DNA from: a virus | Reading direction: 5' to 3' (one strand) | DNA: 38,682 nucleotides | IMG/VR virus record: IMGVR_UViG_3300048839_001898 | Coordinates: 1 to 38,682 of that record | Part shown: one piece after another, positions 14,497 through 22,341 of the stretch | How the letters are laid out: each line of letters starts with the position of its first letter | How positions within the stretch are numbered: the stretch's first letter is position 1 | Translations under genes and position numbers: made by a program | The notes under the pieces: model-generated | Databases searched by the model: none | Seen by the model: only the letters and a program-made list of their open reading frames with translations | What the model was told of the DNA's origin: nothing

Positions 14497-14871
14497 TCAG
14501 CGGACGACGATTCCGACTGCGCGCAGCTGATCCTGCTTGGCGGATTTCTTGAGGTCGTCATCGACACTGGCGTCGTAGATGAGGCCATGGCGATTGACTT
14601 CGGCGTGGCGCATGAGCCCGACCGCGACCACATCGGAACTGGTGGCATCAACACGGCCGACCAGAATGGCGACGGCAGCCTCCGAACCATCCGCTGCTGT
14701 CTCGGGCGAGGGAGCGAACTTGCTGCTTGCCGTCAGTTTCCCGAGCACCGTTCCTGGCAGCAGCGCTCCGGCGCCGGAGGCGATCACGATATTGTCCCGC
14801 GACAGCCGGCCCTCTTCGTCCTCCGAGAGAATGAAGTTTCCATCATGCGGATTCTCAAGCAGCACGGTCAT
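14497..14871 (-). CDS. Head decoration protein (lambda gpD-like)
   Basis: A 124-aa protein, MTVLLENPHDGNFILSEDEE. Gene D-family features are the N-terminal strand (ILSEDEEGRLSRDNIVIASG), the Gly/Leu-rich turn (LLPGTVLGKLT) and a beta-rich body with an Asp/Ala loop (AVAILVGRVDATSSDVVAVG). A GGGAG ribosome site lies upstream. It caps the threefold axes of the expanded capsid. The order scaffold-D-E is as in lambda. Confidence 0.88.
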   Translation of the reverse strand: MTVLLENPHDGNFILSEDEEGRLSRDNIVIASGAGALLPGTVLGKLTASSKFAPSPETAADGSEAAVAILVGRVDATSSDVVAVGLMRHAEVNRHGLIYDASVDDDLKKSAKQDQLRAVGIVVR

Positions 14872-14937
14872 AAAGCTCTCCCGTTCGCCGGAACGACGGC
14901 GCGGACGTTGGCCATTTCAAAGTGAAGACGCTAAGGG

Positions 14938-15390
14938 TCAGCGCGCAGACGCACCCGAGGCAGCCGCACGGCGGCGGGCATAGATTTCTTCGGTGTTGAT
15001 CACGCGCTGCGGCTCCGCAGAGGATCGATCGCCACCGGCACCCAGTTTAGGCTGCACCTCTCGCGCCATGGCACTGTCGAGATTACTCTTGGCTGCTGGT
15101 GACTTCGCTAGCGCCACAAGCACAAACTCCGCTGCAAGCTCGGTGTCGAAGGCGAAGTAATGCGCAAGCTCTTCGCGACCCTTGGCTGCATCAGCGGTGA
15201 TGATCGCCCTGATGCGAGTGCGTTCAGATGCGCTACCTTGCTTAAGGCCTTCCGCCTCGCCGGCCATGCGTGCTTGTGTCACCCGCGTCGCAATGTCTTC
15301 GCTGGTCTCCACGGAACCCGTATTCTCGTGCGAAGCCAAAGTGGTCACGTCGGCCGCCGCGCCGGCGGCTGCCAGGATTACGTCTCGCAT
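14938..15390 (-). CDS. Scaffold-type protein (C-terminal domain of the S49 protease gene)
   Basis: A 150-aa helical protein. Residues 25-90 (SVETSEDIATRVTQARMAGEAEG then ERTRIRAIITADAAKGREEL and LAHYFAFDTELAAEFVLVAL in short pieces) resemble the C-terminal scaffold part of phage S49 head proteases. There the pattern 'R.RI..I...A.GR..LA..LAFDT' precedes a disordered tail. In lambda this region is the nested gene Nu3. Here it has its own start, with an AGGAG site 6 bases upstream and an in-frame TAG just before it. It is separated from the protease domain by a 1.06 kb insert. Scaffold proteins guide capsid assembly and are then degraded by the protease. Confidence 0.7.
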   Translation of the reverse strand: MRDVILAAAGAAADVTTLASHENTGSVETSEDIATRVTQARMAGEAEGLKQGSASERTRIRAIITADAAKGREELAHYFAFDTELAAEFVLVALAKSPAAKSNLDSAMAREVQPKLGAGGDRSSAEPQRVINTEEIYARRRAAASGASAR

Positions 15391-15402
15391 TGTTGTCTCC
15401 TA

Positions 15403-15590
15403 GGGCTGGACTCAGTAGCGCCTGGTCAAATTCGGATTGATGCGAGTTTGACGAACGCTAGATAGTTGGCTGCAAGCTTGTCGTATCGCATCGCGACACG
15501 CCGGCACTGCTTGATCTTCTGGAAGAACCCTTCGATCAGGTTGCGCGTGCGATAGAGATAAAGGCTAAGGCCATCCAGCGCACTTGAACT
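15403..15590 (-). mobile_element. IS5-family transposase 3' remnant
   Basis: On the minus strand a frame ending at the TGA at 15426-15428 encodes DGLSLYLYRTRNLIEGFFQK followed by KIKQCRRVAMRYDKLAANY and LAFVKLASIRI. This is the conserved C-terminal end of IS5-family DDE transposases ('RN..E..F...K..R.R..RYDK...YL.....AS..IW'). Nothing upstream restores the rest of the enzyme, so only the 3' end of the element is left. A CTAG at 15401-15404, matching a common IS5-type target, marks the probable element edge directly against the scaffold ribosome site. Bases 15591-15755 contain no gene I recognise. Confidence 0.8.
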
Positions 15591-15755
15591 AATGCGTCCC
15601 GTTAAGGTTTAGAATGGTTTGTATTGGCGTTCGATTGTTCAGAGGTATAATCTGTGAATGTCTGCTGTTTGTAGGCCGCGACCTGCTCACTGTCGCGAAT
15701 TGCGAAGCCTCCAGCGCCAATGTCGCCCCCGGCGCTGGAGGCTCTCAACCAATCT

Positions 15756-16007
15756 TCAACGGTCAAGCTTAAAATAAACGCCGACTTTGGACCCCGACTG
15801 CCACGCAATATGGCAGGAGCGCCGTATATATTCCGGCTTGATCACGACGGAAAAGCTCTTCGGCAACACCGGCCGAAATGGGAATTCCAGGCAAGCACCC
15901 GCCATCGACATATTGAGTATCGAACAGTCTACAATCGCCGCGACTCCGAAGCTGACCGAGCCCTGCTTCATCAGGTTCTCTCTCGGAGTCTTGCGTCGCT
16001 CGATCAT
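15756..16007 (-). CDS. Small PilZ-domain protein (second of a tandem pair)
   Basis: An 83-aa protein starting MIERRKTPRENLMKQGSVSF. It consists of a single PilZ domain with both c-di-GMP contact motifs: RxxxR (RKTPR, residues 5-9) and NxSxxG (NMSMAG). The end has the PilZ strand pattern SFSVVIKPEYIRRSCHIAWQ then VGVYFKL. PilZ domains bind cyclic di-GMP; with no partner domain it would act through a bound protein. It lies 3 bases after the other PilZ gene and the two are clearly paralogous. It is not a phage structural protein and lies in DNA inserted between protease and scaffold. Confidence 0.82.
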   Translation of the reverse strand: MIERRKTPRENLMKQGSVSFGVAAIVDCSILNMSMAGACLEFPFRPVLPKSFSVVIKPEYIRRSCHIAWQSGSKVGVYFKLDR

Positions 16008-16010
16008 TTG

Positions 16011-16262
16011 TCAGCAGCCGCTCACAAACCGCACGCCAACGCGATATTCAGATTGCCAAACGATCTGACAGGAGCGGCGTATGCTTTCCGGTCCAATCGC
16101 AAAGGAGAATTCGCTGGGCAATGCGGTCCGTCGATGCGGAAAAACAAGACAGGCGCCGCCGTTGGACATGTTGCGCACCGCGCATTCAATACCACGACCG
16201 TAGCCAATCAATACAGCACCCGCTTTGGGGGTTGTCGTTCGTTCAGTCCGGCGTCGTTCCAT
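16011..16262 (-). CDS. Small PilZ-domain protein (first of a tandem pair)
   Basis: An 83-aa protein starting at ATG 16262, MERRRTERTTTPKAGAVLIG. RxxxR is met by RRTER near the start and NxSxxG by NMSNGG. The C-terminal half, FSFAIGPESIRRSCQIVWQS then YRVGVRF, is strikingly like that of the downstream PilZ protein, showing duplication of one ancestral gene. The minus-strand order makes this the promoter-proximal copy. The 16263-16455 stretch upstream (193 bp, more AT-rich than surroundings) has no gene and may hold their promoter. Role in the lysogen is unknown; c-di-GMP sensing is a family property, not shown here. Confidence 0.82.
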   Translation of the reverse strand: MERRRTERTTTPKAGAVLIGYGRGIECAVRNMSNGGACLVFPHRRTALPSEFSFAIGPESIRRSCQIVWQSEYRVGVRFVSGC

Positions 16263-16455
16263 CGGGTCCGACCTCAAGTGCTCACAAAGCTAGGTATTGC
16301 ATGCCGACTAAGTTAACCTGAACCAACAACCCGTTAAAATGGAAGTTCGGGCAACGCCGCGTTAACGCTAAGGACACGCTGTCCAAGCTGCGCAGGCCTA
16401 TTGTCATATTGGTTTCTACGCGGGCTGCATCCTTAAGGGCCTGAGATCTTCCGAT

Positions 16456-17391
16456 CTATCGGTCACTCAATCTACTTCTGGCGTTGATCGCCCTGACGAA
16501 GCCATCGAAAGCGTCGAGCGCATGGCCAGTGGCATCGGCAAGACCCAACGCGACCGCATCCCGGCCGCGATAGTCCTGCGCCTCGGTTGCCAAGGCGGCT
16601 TGTGCCGTTAAACGCGAGCCACGGTAACGCCCGACGCTCTGAGCGAAGGTCTGCCGTGCCGCTTCGAGATCGCCGACGATCCGCTGTGCGACGTCGTCGG
16701 CCAGGGCCTCGAACGGATTGCCAGCCATTTTTTGTGTGCCCGCCCGCAGCACCGTGACCTTTACGCCCTGCTGCTCAAGCGCTTTCGACCAGTCGGCATG
16801 CAACGTCACCACGCCGATCGAGCCGGCGCGCCCGTGTTCGGGCATGACAATCTGCCGCGCCGCCGACGCCAGCAGGTAGCCGGCCGACAGTGCGTGATCG
16901 GTCAGAATGGCCAGGGTCGGCTTTTCGGCCGACAGCCGGGCGATCAGGTCCGCGGTCTCGAAAGCGCCGGCAAGCTCGCCGCCAAAACTGTCGATCTCGA
17001 ACACCGCGGCCTTGATGGCGGGATTGCGCATGGCGCGCAGCACCTGCGCCTGCAGTCCCTCATAGGAAGTCCGCCCGGACATGGCGCCGACATAAGCACC
17101 TTTGTGCACCAGCGTGCCCTCGATCGGGATCAGTGCGATCCCATCGATCGTGTCGAACATGGCTGACCCGTTGGCGTCATATCGCCGACCCGTACGATCG
17201 CCGATGCGACCAGCCAATGGCCGGCCATTCGCGAACGTCACATGATCGACGCGTTCGCCGACGCCCTCCAGCACCACACCGCCCTCGACGATCCGTCCGC
17301 CGATGCCGGCGAGCGCCGCATCGAGCTTGCCCGGATGCATCAACAGCGGGGTGTTGAACACCCGCGCGGCCAATTCAGGACGCAGGATCAT
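16456..17391 (-). CDS. S49-family head maturation protease (lambda gpC-like)
   Basis: A 311-aa protein with the SppA/ClpP-type fold: IALIPIEGTLVHKG at about residues 85-98, AAVFEIDSFGGELAGAF at 128-144, and the nucleophile Ser169 in DHALSAGYLLASAA. Lys221 in TQKMAGNPFE is the probable general base. It processes scaffold, portal and capsid parts during head maturation. The start overlaps the portal stop by 4 bases. Phage proteases of this family usually continue into a scaffold-like C-terminus. Here the frame ends soon after the protease domain (RAINARSRLSDR) and the scaffold part lies beyond the PilZ/IS insert, so the gene may have been split. Confidence 0.88.
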   Translation of the reverse strand: MILRPELAARVFNTPLLMHPGKLDAALAGIGGRIVEGGVVLEGVGERVDHVTFANGRPLAGRIGDRTGRRYDANGSAMFDTIDGIALIPIEGTLVHKGAYVGAMSGRTSYEGLQAQVLRAMRNPAIKAAVFEIDSFGGELAGAFETADLIARLSAEKPTLAILTDHALSAGYLLASAARQIVMPEHGRAGSIGVVTLHADWSKALEQQGVKVTVLRAGTQKMAGNPFEALADDVAQRIVGDLEAARQTFAQSVGRYRGSRLTAQAALATEAQDYRGRDAVALGLADATGHALDAFDGFVRAINARSRLSDR

Positions 17392-18995
17392 GCCAGCGCC
17401 TTTTGCTGCTTGGCCGGCGATTGATCGTCAGTGTCACCGGATGGCGCGGCCTTACGATCGAACATGGCGTCGGGATCAAGCCCGAGCGCCAGCATCTCCT
17501 TGCGCTCGCGCGCCCGCTGCTGGATGGTCTCGAGATAATCCTCGCCCTGTTCGGCGCATTCACGCTCAAGCGTCGACAAACCCGCCGCCAGGCGCTCGGT
17601 CGCAGCCGTCGCCTCCTTGTGCGGATCGACCCAACCGCGGCCGGGACCAATCCATTTCGCCGCGCAATAGGCGGCCTTGGCCTGTGCAAATTCAGGCGCC
17701 CCCTTCGGTAGCTTGATGATCCCGCGGTCAATCGCCTCCTCCAGCCAGCCGGCATAGATCGGCGCCATGAAGGCTTGCGCGAAGTGCTCCTTGCGGGCGG
17801 TGAAGCCGCGCCAGACCTCGAGCAAAGCCGCGCGGGCCGAGGAATAGTTGACCTGACCCCAGTCCATCGACAGCTGTTCATAGGTCATGCCCATTGCGGC
17901 TGCGACATTGCGCAGGCTTGCGCGCTCGAAGGCTTCGAACACGCTGTTGGGATGGTTCGGTTTGGTCAGCATCACCTTCTCGCCCGGGAACGTAAACGCG
18001 ATCTTGGCGCCGCCAACGTTGATGGGAGCTGCTTGGTAATAGTCGAGCCGCTGCTGCTGGTAGGCCGACAGCTCCTCGCCACCTCCCAGTGCCGATGCGA
18101 ACTGATCATGATCGAACGGGCTTTCGACAAAAGCCGCCATCACGGCGTTGAGGACGGCAGCCTGTAGTTCGGCCTCGTCGTAGCGACCAAGCATTCGCAA
18201 CCGTTTGACGATCGGCGCCAGCACGGAGACGCCACGATACTGGCCGGCGCGCCCCGGCTCGAAGGCGTGCACCACCACCCGGCGGCCGAAGCTGGTTTCC
18301 CGCGGAATGCGCTCCCAGGTCCAGAACATCGGATGAAACACGTTCTGGTCGCCGGGGTGCGACCGACGAATCTGATAGGCGAGGGGCTCGCCGTGCTCGC
18401 CGAGTTCGATGCCCTGCCGACGCCAGTAGGTATCGACCGCATTGTATGGATTCGATAGCCGGTCCGGATCGATGACTTGAACCGCAGTCGCATAGCGTCC
18501 GCCGCGGGGCAGCCAGAGAATGGCGGCGAGCGCCTCGCCATCCATCAGTCGATGCCGGAACGCCAGCGCCAGCAGCCCGCCCATGGTCATGCGCCGGCCG
18601 GCGTCGCACCAGCAATCCGGGTCCTCGGCAAAATCCTTCCAGGCTGCCTCGATGTCGGAGGCCAGATCCGATGCCACGTCCGGATCGATCTTCAGCGAGC
18701 GCGCATTGGGCTTTGACGACAACCGCCAGCCGGCGCCGATCACGGCATCGACTTGCCGGGTGACACCACCCGATGCCCAGCCGTCGTTGCGGGCGAGATC
18801 ATGGATCCGCGCCGCCAGCACCGGACGATCCGGCGACAGCGCCGTCTGCGCCGACCACAAGGGCGGGCGCCAGTGCGCCAGATCCGGATCGGTGACTGAA
18901 GCGCCGGCATAGCCAGCCGCCAGCATGCGCGCCGTGGAACGCGGCCCGGCCGGAATTCTGACCGGACTTCCATCAGGTCCAAGCAGATTGACCAT
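17388..18995 (-). CDS. Phage portal protein (lambda gpB family)
   Basis: A 535-aa protein, MVNLLGPDGSPVRIPAGPRS. The lambda-family signature is present: HDLARNDGWASGGVTRQVDAVIGAGWRLS near residue 70, WKDFAEDPDCWCDAGRRM, GEALAAILWLPRGG, and in the second half ASLRNVAAAMGMTYEQLSMD then NYSSARAALLEVWRGFTARK. Twelve copies form the ring through which DNA enters and leaves the head. Length is normal (lambda B is 533 aa). It overlaps gpW by one base (TGATG) and the protease by 4. Confidence 0.94.
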   Translation of the reverse strand: MVNLLGPDGSPVRIPAGPRSTARMLAAGYAGASVTDPDLAHWRPPLWSAQTALSPDRPVLAARIHDLARNDGWASGGVTRQVDAVIGAGWRLSSKPNARSLKIDPDVASDLASDIEAAWKDFAEDPDCWCDAGRRMTMGGLLALAFRHRLMDGEALAAILWLPRGGRYATAVQVIDPDRLSNPYNAVDTYWRRQGIELGEHGEPLAYQIRRSHPGDQNVFHPMFWTWERIPRETSFGRRVVVHAFEPGRAGQYRGVSVLAPIVKRLRMLGRYDEAELQAAVLNAVMAAFVESPFDHDQFASALGGGEELSAYQQQRLDYYQAAPINVGGAKIAFTFPGEKVMLTKPNHPNSVFEAFERASLRNVAAAMGMTYEQLSMDWGQVNYSSARAALLEVWRGFTARKEHFAQAFMAPIYAGWLEEAIDRGIIKLPKGAPEFAQAKAAYCAAKWIGPGRGWVDPHKEATAATERLAAGLSTLERECAEQGEDYLETIQQRARERKEMLALGLDPDAMFDRKAAPSGDTDDQSPAKQQKALA

Positions 18996-19225
18996 CAGAA
19001 ACTCACCCGGCGCGCAAAGCCGCGAGCGTTCAGTCCGAGCTTGCCACGCAGCTCAGCGATATAGCCGCGCAGCGTACCGACATTCTGCGCGTTCCATTCC
19101 ATGCTCTTGTCACCATGGCGCATCCGCGCGACGCTTCCCTGCACCACGACCGCATGCAGTGCGGCCTCGGCCTCGGTGAGTTGTGCTCGCCAGAGGGTGA
19201 CCTCCGCCGCCGTCGCCATATTCAT
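18995..19225 (-). CDS. Head-tail joining protein W (gpW-like)
   Basis: A 76-aa protein, MNMATAAEVTLWRAQLTEAE. The gpW pattern is clear: an N-terminal helix with LWRAQLTEAEAALHAVVVQG, a small hairpin around SVARMRHGDKSMEWNAQN and a second helix VGTLRGYIAELRGKLG. Lambda W is 68 aa. It plugs the connector after packaging. It sits between terminase and portal genes as in lambda (A-W-B) and overlaps the terminase stop by 4 bases. Confidence 0.88.
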   Translation of the reverse strand: MNMATAAEVTLWRAQLTEAEAALHAVVVQGSVARMRHGDKSMEWNAQNVGTLRGYIAELRGKLGLNARGFARRVSF

Positions 19226-21258
19226 CGGCCCATGTTCAGCCGCGCCAAGGCGGCGACGCTGGTCACAGGCTTCACTTGGCGCACAGCGTCGGTTTGCTCT
19301 GATCTAGCTTTCGGCTTTGGCTGTCGCGGCTGCGCCGTGTCGGCGATGCGTTGCACACCCAGCATGTAAGCCGCCGCATAAGCCATCGCCTCGCAGTCGA
19401 GAAAGTGATTGTCACGCGAGCGGTGGACCCAGGTGTAGCCGCCGGAAGGCTTCTTGACGCGGCCCTCCGACACGATCTGCCGGCAATAGGCCTCCGTGGT
19501 GTCGCCTGGCAGATGCCAGCCGCCGGGCTGATCGTCCGGCCAGCGCACCCGTTCGTGCACCCAGGATTTGAAGAAGTCGCTATCGAGACGAACCAGATCA
19601 AGACCGTACTTGGCAGCCTTGCCCTTGGGCGTCACGTCAATGCGCTTGACCGACAGCGGCTGGTCGCGATGGTCGAACCCCTTCACTGCATAGACAACGC
19701 GCGCGTGCCGCCGGCAGAACTCGTAGACTCGGTGCTCTGGCACCTCGTCTTTCTTGCCGGGGCGGAAGCCTGAATCGATGAAGGCACGGCGGATCAGCAG
19801 ATCGCCGAACGGGCGTGCCAGCATCTCGGCCAGATCGACCCAGACATCGCCGTGCTCGGTCTCGCCCCAGATCTCGTTCTGCTCGATCAACCAGCTTTCC
19901 TGGCGCACGCCCCAGCCGCGGACCACGGTGACAAGCCGGTTCTTCTGCACGTCGATGCCGGCGGTGAGCAGCAGCACACCTGCCGGGATATCGCGCGACC
20001 GATAGGGCAGCTTGAGCCGCGCCACGTCGGCCCATTCCGGTGCATCACCGCCGGCCGGAGCCCAAAGCTCTCCGAACCCCCCATTAATGACGGTCTGGAC
20101 TTCTTCCTGATCGCCCGAGTTCAAGGCCTCGACGTAGCGGCCGGCACGCTCGCCGAACGATACGAAGGGCGACGCCAACCCCGAGACCCAGAAGCTCACG
20201 GTCGTACCATCCGGCGGATCGCCGATCACACGGCCATCCGGTTCGATCCGCTGCCCTGGCGCGACATAGACGCCGTGGGCGTTCATCTCGAACTTGTGCT
20301 TCTCCTCGACGACGCCGTCACAATTGGGGCATTGCAGGAAAGCGAGCCGACGCGCCTCGATCGCGGTCGCGTCGCGTTTGATAGTCTCTTTGCCGCCCTT
20401 CGGTGTGATGTCGATCTTAGGGATCACCAGGCAGTCGAACCGCGGGATGAAATAGTCCTCGCAGTGCGGACACGGCCAGGCCCAGTGATATCGGGTGCCG
20501 CGCTGCCAGAGCTTCCAGATCGGACTGTCGAGGCTCCCGATGTCGTCGTGCTCGATGACAGTCCAGAATTCGAGCCCGGTTGCATCGTCCTTCTCGATCT
20601 CGACCGATCCCTCGGTCGGCGTCGACGTCACCCCAAGCGTAAAGTCGGCATGGGTGTCACCGCGGACCTCGAGGAGGCGCACGGGGTCGCCTTCGCCCTT
20701 GATGTTTTTGGCCATGCCGTCACGTTCGTCGACGATGGCCAGGCCCGCTGGATCCGACTTGAGCTGGTTCGCAGAGCCTGCCCAGGCAAGACGCACCGGC
20801 ACGCCGGAGACGATCTTGCGGGTCTTCTTGTTCTTCTTGCCGCGCGCCAGCTTCACCGACAAGCTTGGCGATCGGTTGAGCGCATCGTCGAACCGCGGCT
20901 CGAACTGGTCGGTGACGAAGTTGCGGTCGGGGCCAGCGTAGATGATCGGCACCGGACGCTGATCAAGCCGCGACAGGATCACGTCGATGACACTATCGGT
21001 TTTGCCCATCTGGCCCCCACAGACGAACACCACGGTATTGTAGCGCGCGTCCTCGAAGGCCCGCATGAACGGGATCATGTAAGGGGTGAGCGCCGGATCC
21101 TTCGGCCCCGGCCGGCCCGAGGAGAGCGGATAGACCCGGTTCTCCCGCGACCAACGATCAGTCGATACCTTCTTCCTCGGCCGCAGGATCCTCGTCACCC
21201 GATCGATAAGAACGGCCGAGTTTTGCGATGCGGTCGGCCACTTCGGAGAGCGCATCAT
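19222..21258 (-). CDS. Terminase large subunit (GpA family)
   Basis: A protein of up to 678 aa. The N-terminus reads STDRWSRENRVYPLSSGRPG. The ATPase motor region contains the variant Walker A VVFVCGGQMGKTDSVIDV and ADFTLGVTSTPTEGSVEIEK. A zinc-like cluster follows (CPHCEDYF and CPNCDGVVEEK), then GDAPEWADVARLKLP and the nuclease region LLTAGIDVQKNRLVTVVRGW with an Asp of the RNase H-like fold. It cuts and pumps DNA into the head. The first ATG (21258) overlaps the small-subunit gene by about 100 bp; the in-frame GTG at 21198 is a plausible alternative start. Confidence 0.94.
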   Translation of the reverse strand: MMRSPKWPTASQNSAVLIDRVTRILRPRKKVSTDRWSRENRVYPLSSGRPGPKDPALTPYMIPFMRAFEDARYNTVVFVCGGQMGKTDSVIDVILSRLDQRPVPIIYAGPDRNFVTDQFEPRFDDALNRSPSLSVKLARGKKNKKTRKIVSGVPVRLAWAGSANQLKSDPAGLAIVDERDGMAKNIKGEGDPVRLLEVRGDTHADFTLGVTSTPTEGSVEIEKDDATGLEFWTVIEHDDIGSLDSPIWKLWQRGTRYHWAWPCPHCEDYFIPRFDCLVIPKIDITPKGGKETIKRDATAIEARRLAFLQCPNCDGVVEEKHKFEMNAHGVYVAPGQRIEPDGRVIGDPPDGTTVSFWVSGLASPFVSFGERAGRYVEALNSGDQEEVQTVINGGFGELWAPAGGDAPEWADVARLKLPYRSRDIPAGVLLLTAGIDVQKNRLVTVVRGWGVRQESWLIEQNEIWGETEHGDVWVDLAEMLARPFGDLLIRRAFIDSGFRPGKKDEVPEHRVYEFCRRHARVVYAVKGFDHRDQPLSVKRIDVTPKGKAAKYGLDLVRLDSDFFKSWVHERVRWPDDQPGGWHLPGDTTEAYCRQIVSEGRVKKPSGGYTWVHRSRDNHFLDCEAMAYAAAYMLGVQRIADTAQPRQPKPKARSEQTDAVRQVKPVTSVAALARLNMGR

Positions 21259-21679
21259 CCACTTCTCGTTGCAGCTGTTCCCGCTGCTCGATGTTGCGGG
21301 TCAAGCGCGCGGGAATCGCATTGATCCGCGCGACCACGGCGCCCGCCACCTCGTCCACCAGCGTCATGGCTTCCACCAGTGGCACGAGCTCGCGCTCGGT
21401 CTGCGCGACCGCCAACTCCTCCTTGCGGGTGCGAATGTCCTGCAGCCGACTGAGCGAAGCCGTCTTGCTCGATCGACGCGCTTCGTCCTTGAGGAAGCGA
21501 ATATAGCCCTGCACCACATCGACGACGCGGTAGCTGCCACGATCGGTCTTCGCGACCCAGCCGTCCTTGGTCAGTCGCCGGACCCATTCCGGCGTGACCA
21601 TCAACAGCTTGGCAGCCACATCCACCGGAATCGTCCCGGAGGCGTCATGGTCGCCGGTCTTTGCTGCGGTTCGCGCCAT
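21158..21679 (-). CDS. Terminase small subunit (Nu1-like DNA-binding)
   Basis: A 173-aa protein, MARTAAKTGDHDASGTIPVD. A winged-helix-type HTH lies at residues 17-65 (VDVAAKLLMVTPEWVRRLTK then GSYRVVDVVQGYIRFLKDEA), matching the Nu1/gpNu1 N-terminal DNA-binding domain that recognises the packaging site. Residues 70-130 form a helical part with LSRLQDIRTRKEELAVAQTE, typical of small-subunit oligomerisation and TerL contact. The acidic tail (SGDEDPAAEEEGID) is unusual. The gene overlaps the start of the large subunit, as is common. Confidence 0.87.
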   Translation of the reverse strand: MARTAAKTGDHDASGTIPVDVAAKLLMVTPEWVRRLTKDGWVAKTDRGSYRVVDVVQGYIRFLKDEARRSSKTASLSRLQDIRTRKEELAVAQTERELVPLVEAMTLVDEVAGAVVARINAIPARLTRNIEQREQLQREVDDALSEVADRIAKLGRSYRSGDEDPAAEEEGID

Positions 21680-21791
21680 AACCACCAAGCTCGATGATTG
21701 GCTAAGCCTTAGGGGCGATCATTTTGCGATCGTTGTACCGGCGAATGAGCAATCAATGATCCGATTATAAACCCAAGGCACTGCGTCAGCG

Positions 21792-22235
21792 TCAGGGACC
21801 ACGATCTGGTCCACGAGCAAGGGCCTTCCGGACATCGGACTGCGAAATTCCAAACTGCCGAGCAATTGCCGATGGCTTTACACCAGCTTTGAAAGCGGCA
21901 CGCACGGCGTTCAGCTTACCCTTCGTCAACCCACTCGCAACCTCTCCAACCGCTGTACGCTGAGCGGCCGGCTTCGCTTCGAGCTGTGGCTGCGGTTTTG
22001 GCAGGCGGCCACGGTGCTCAGCTTCGGTAGTGACTGCCGAAAGAAGTGTATCAATCTCGCTGTTGTCCAGCCGCTTGAGCGCACCGGCCAAATCCTTCGG
22101 CAGCACGTGCCGGGGCTGCGATGCCGGGTCGCCCTCTGCGCCAGCGGCCTGTACAACGGACGGCCCGGGTGCCTTCGGCGAAAGCAGAACCGAAAACATG
22201 TCTGGCGCTGTGTCTGCAGACCGGCGGATTGGCAT
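21792..22235 (-). CDS. Small HTH-domain protein, unknown role
   Basis: A 147-aa protein chosen to start at MPIRRSADTAPDMFSVLLSP. Residues 1-55 are Ala/Pro-rich; a helix (LPKDLAGALKRLDNSEIDTL) follows; the C-terminus, residues 112-143 (GLTKGKLNAVRAAFKAGVKP then SAIARQFGISQSDVRKAL), is a helix-turn-helix like those of Hin-type resolvase C-termini. No catalytic resolvase domain is attached, so it is a DNA-binding protein or adaptor. It lies between the DNA methyltransferase and the terminase small subunit. A role in packaging-site or late-gene control is inference. Bases 21680-21791 upstream of the terminase hold no gene. Confidence 0.6.
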   Translation of the reverse strand: MPIRRSADTAPDMFSVLLSPKAPGPSVVQAAGAEGDPASQPRHVLPKDLAGALKRLDNSEIDTLLSAVTTEAEHRGRLPKPQPQLEAKPAAQRTAVGEVASGLTKGKLNAVRAAFKAGVKPSAIARQFGISQSDVRKALARGPDRGP

Positions 22236-22341
22236 GGTGCCAATTATGCCGCCGGTCCATGTTTGCGGCAACCAGCCTGTGGCCATGCGGGATGGTACCC
22301 GGCGCCTACGGCGTATCGGCGTGGTCGCGATTGGCCGGGCG

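Noticed and set aside
15602-15808. A minus-strand frame of 68 codons between PilZ and the IS remnant
   Set aside because: It overlaps the PilZ gene by about 50 bases, has no ribosome site and no family pattern.
15720-16316. A plus-strand frame over the PilZ pair
   Set aside because: The minus-strand PilZ proteins have full motifs and are paralogous, so the opposing frame is a shadow.
19852-21324. A 490-codon open frame on the plus strand opposite the terminase large subunit
   Set aside because: It is a mirror of the GC-rich terminase coding strand. Its product is Arg/Asp/Ala-rich with no family pattern, while the minus strand encodes a clear GpA terminase.
21792-22235. The HTH protein as a serine resolvase
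   Set aside because: Only the C-terminal DNA-binding helix pattern is present; the catalytic serine domain is missing, so no recombinase call is made.
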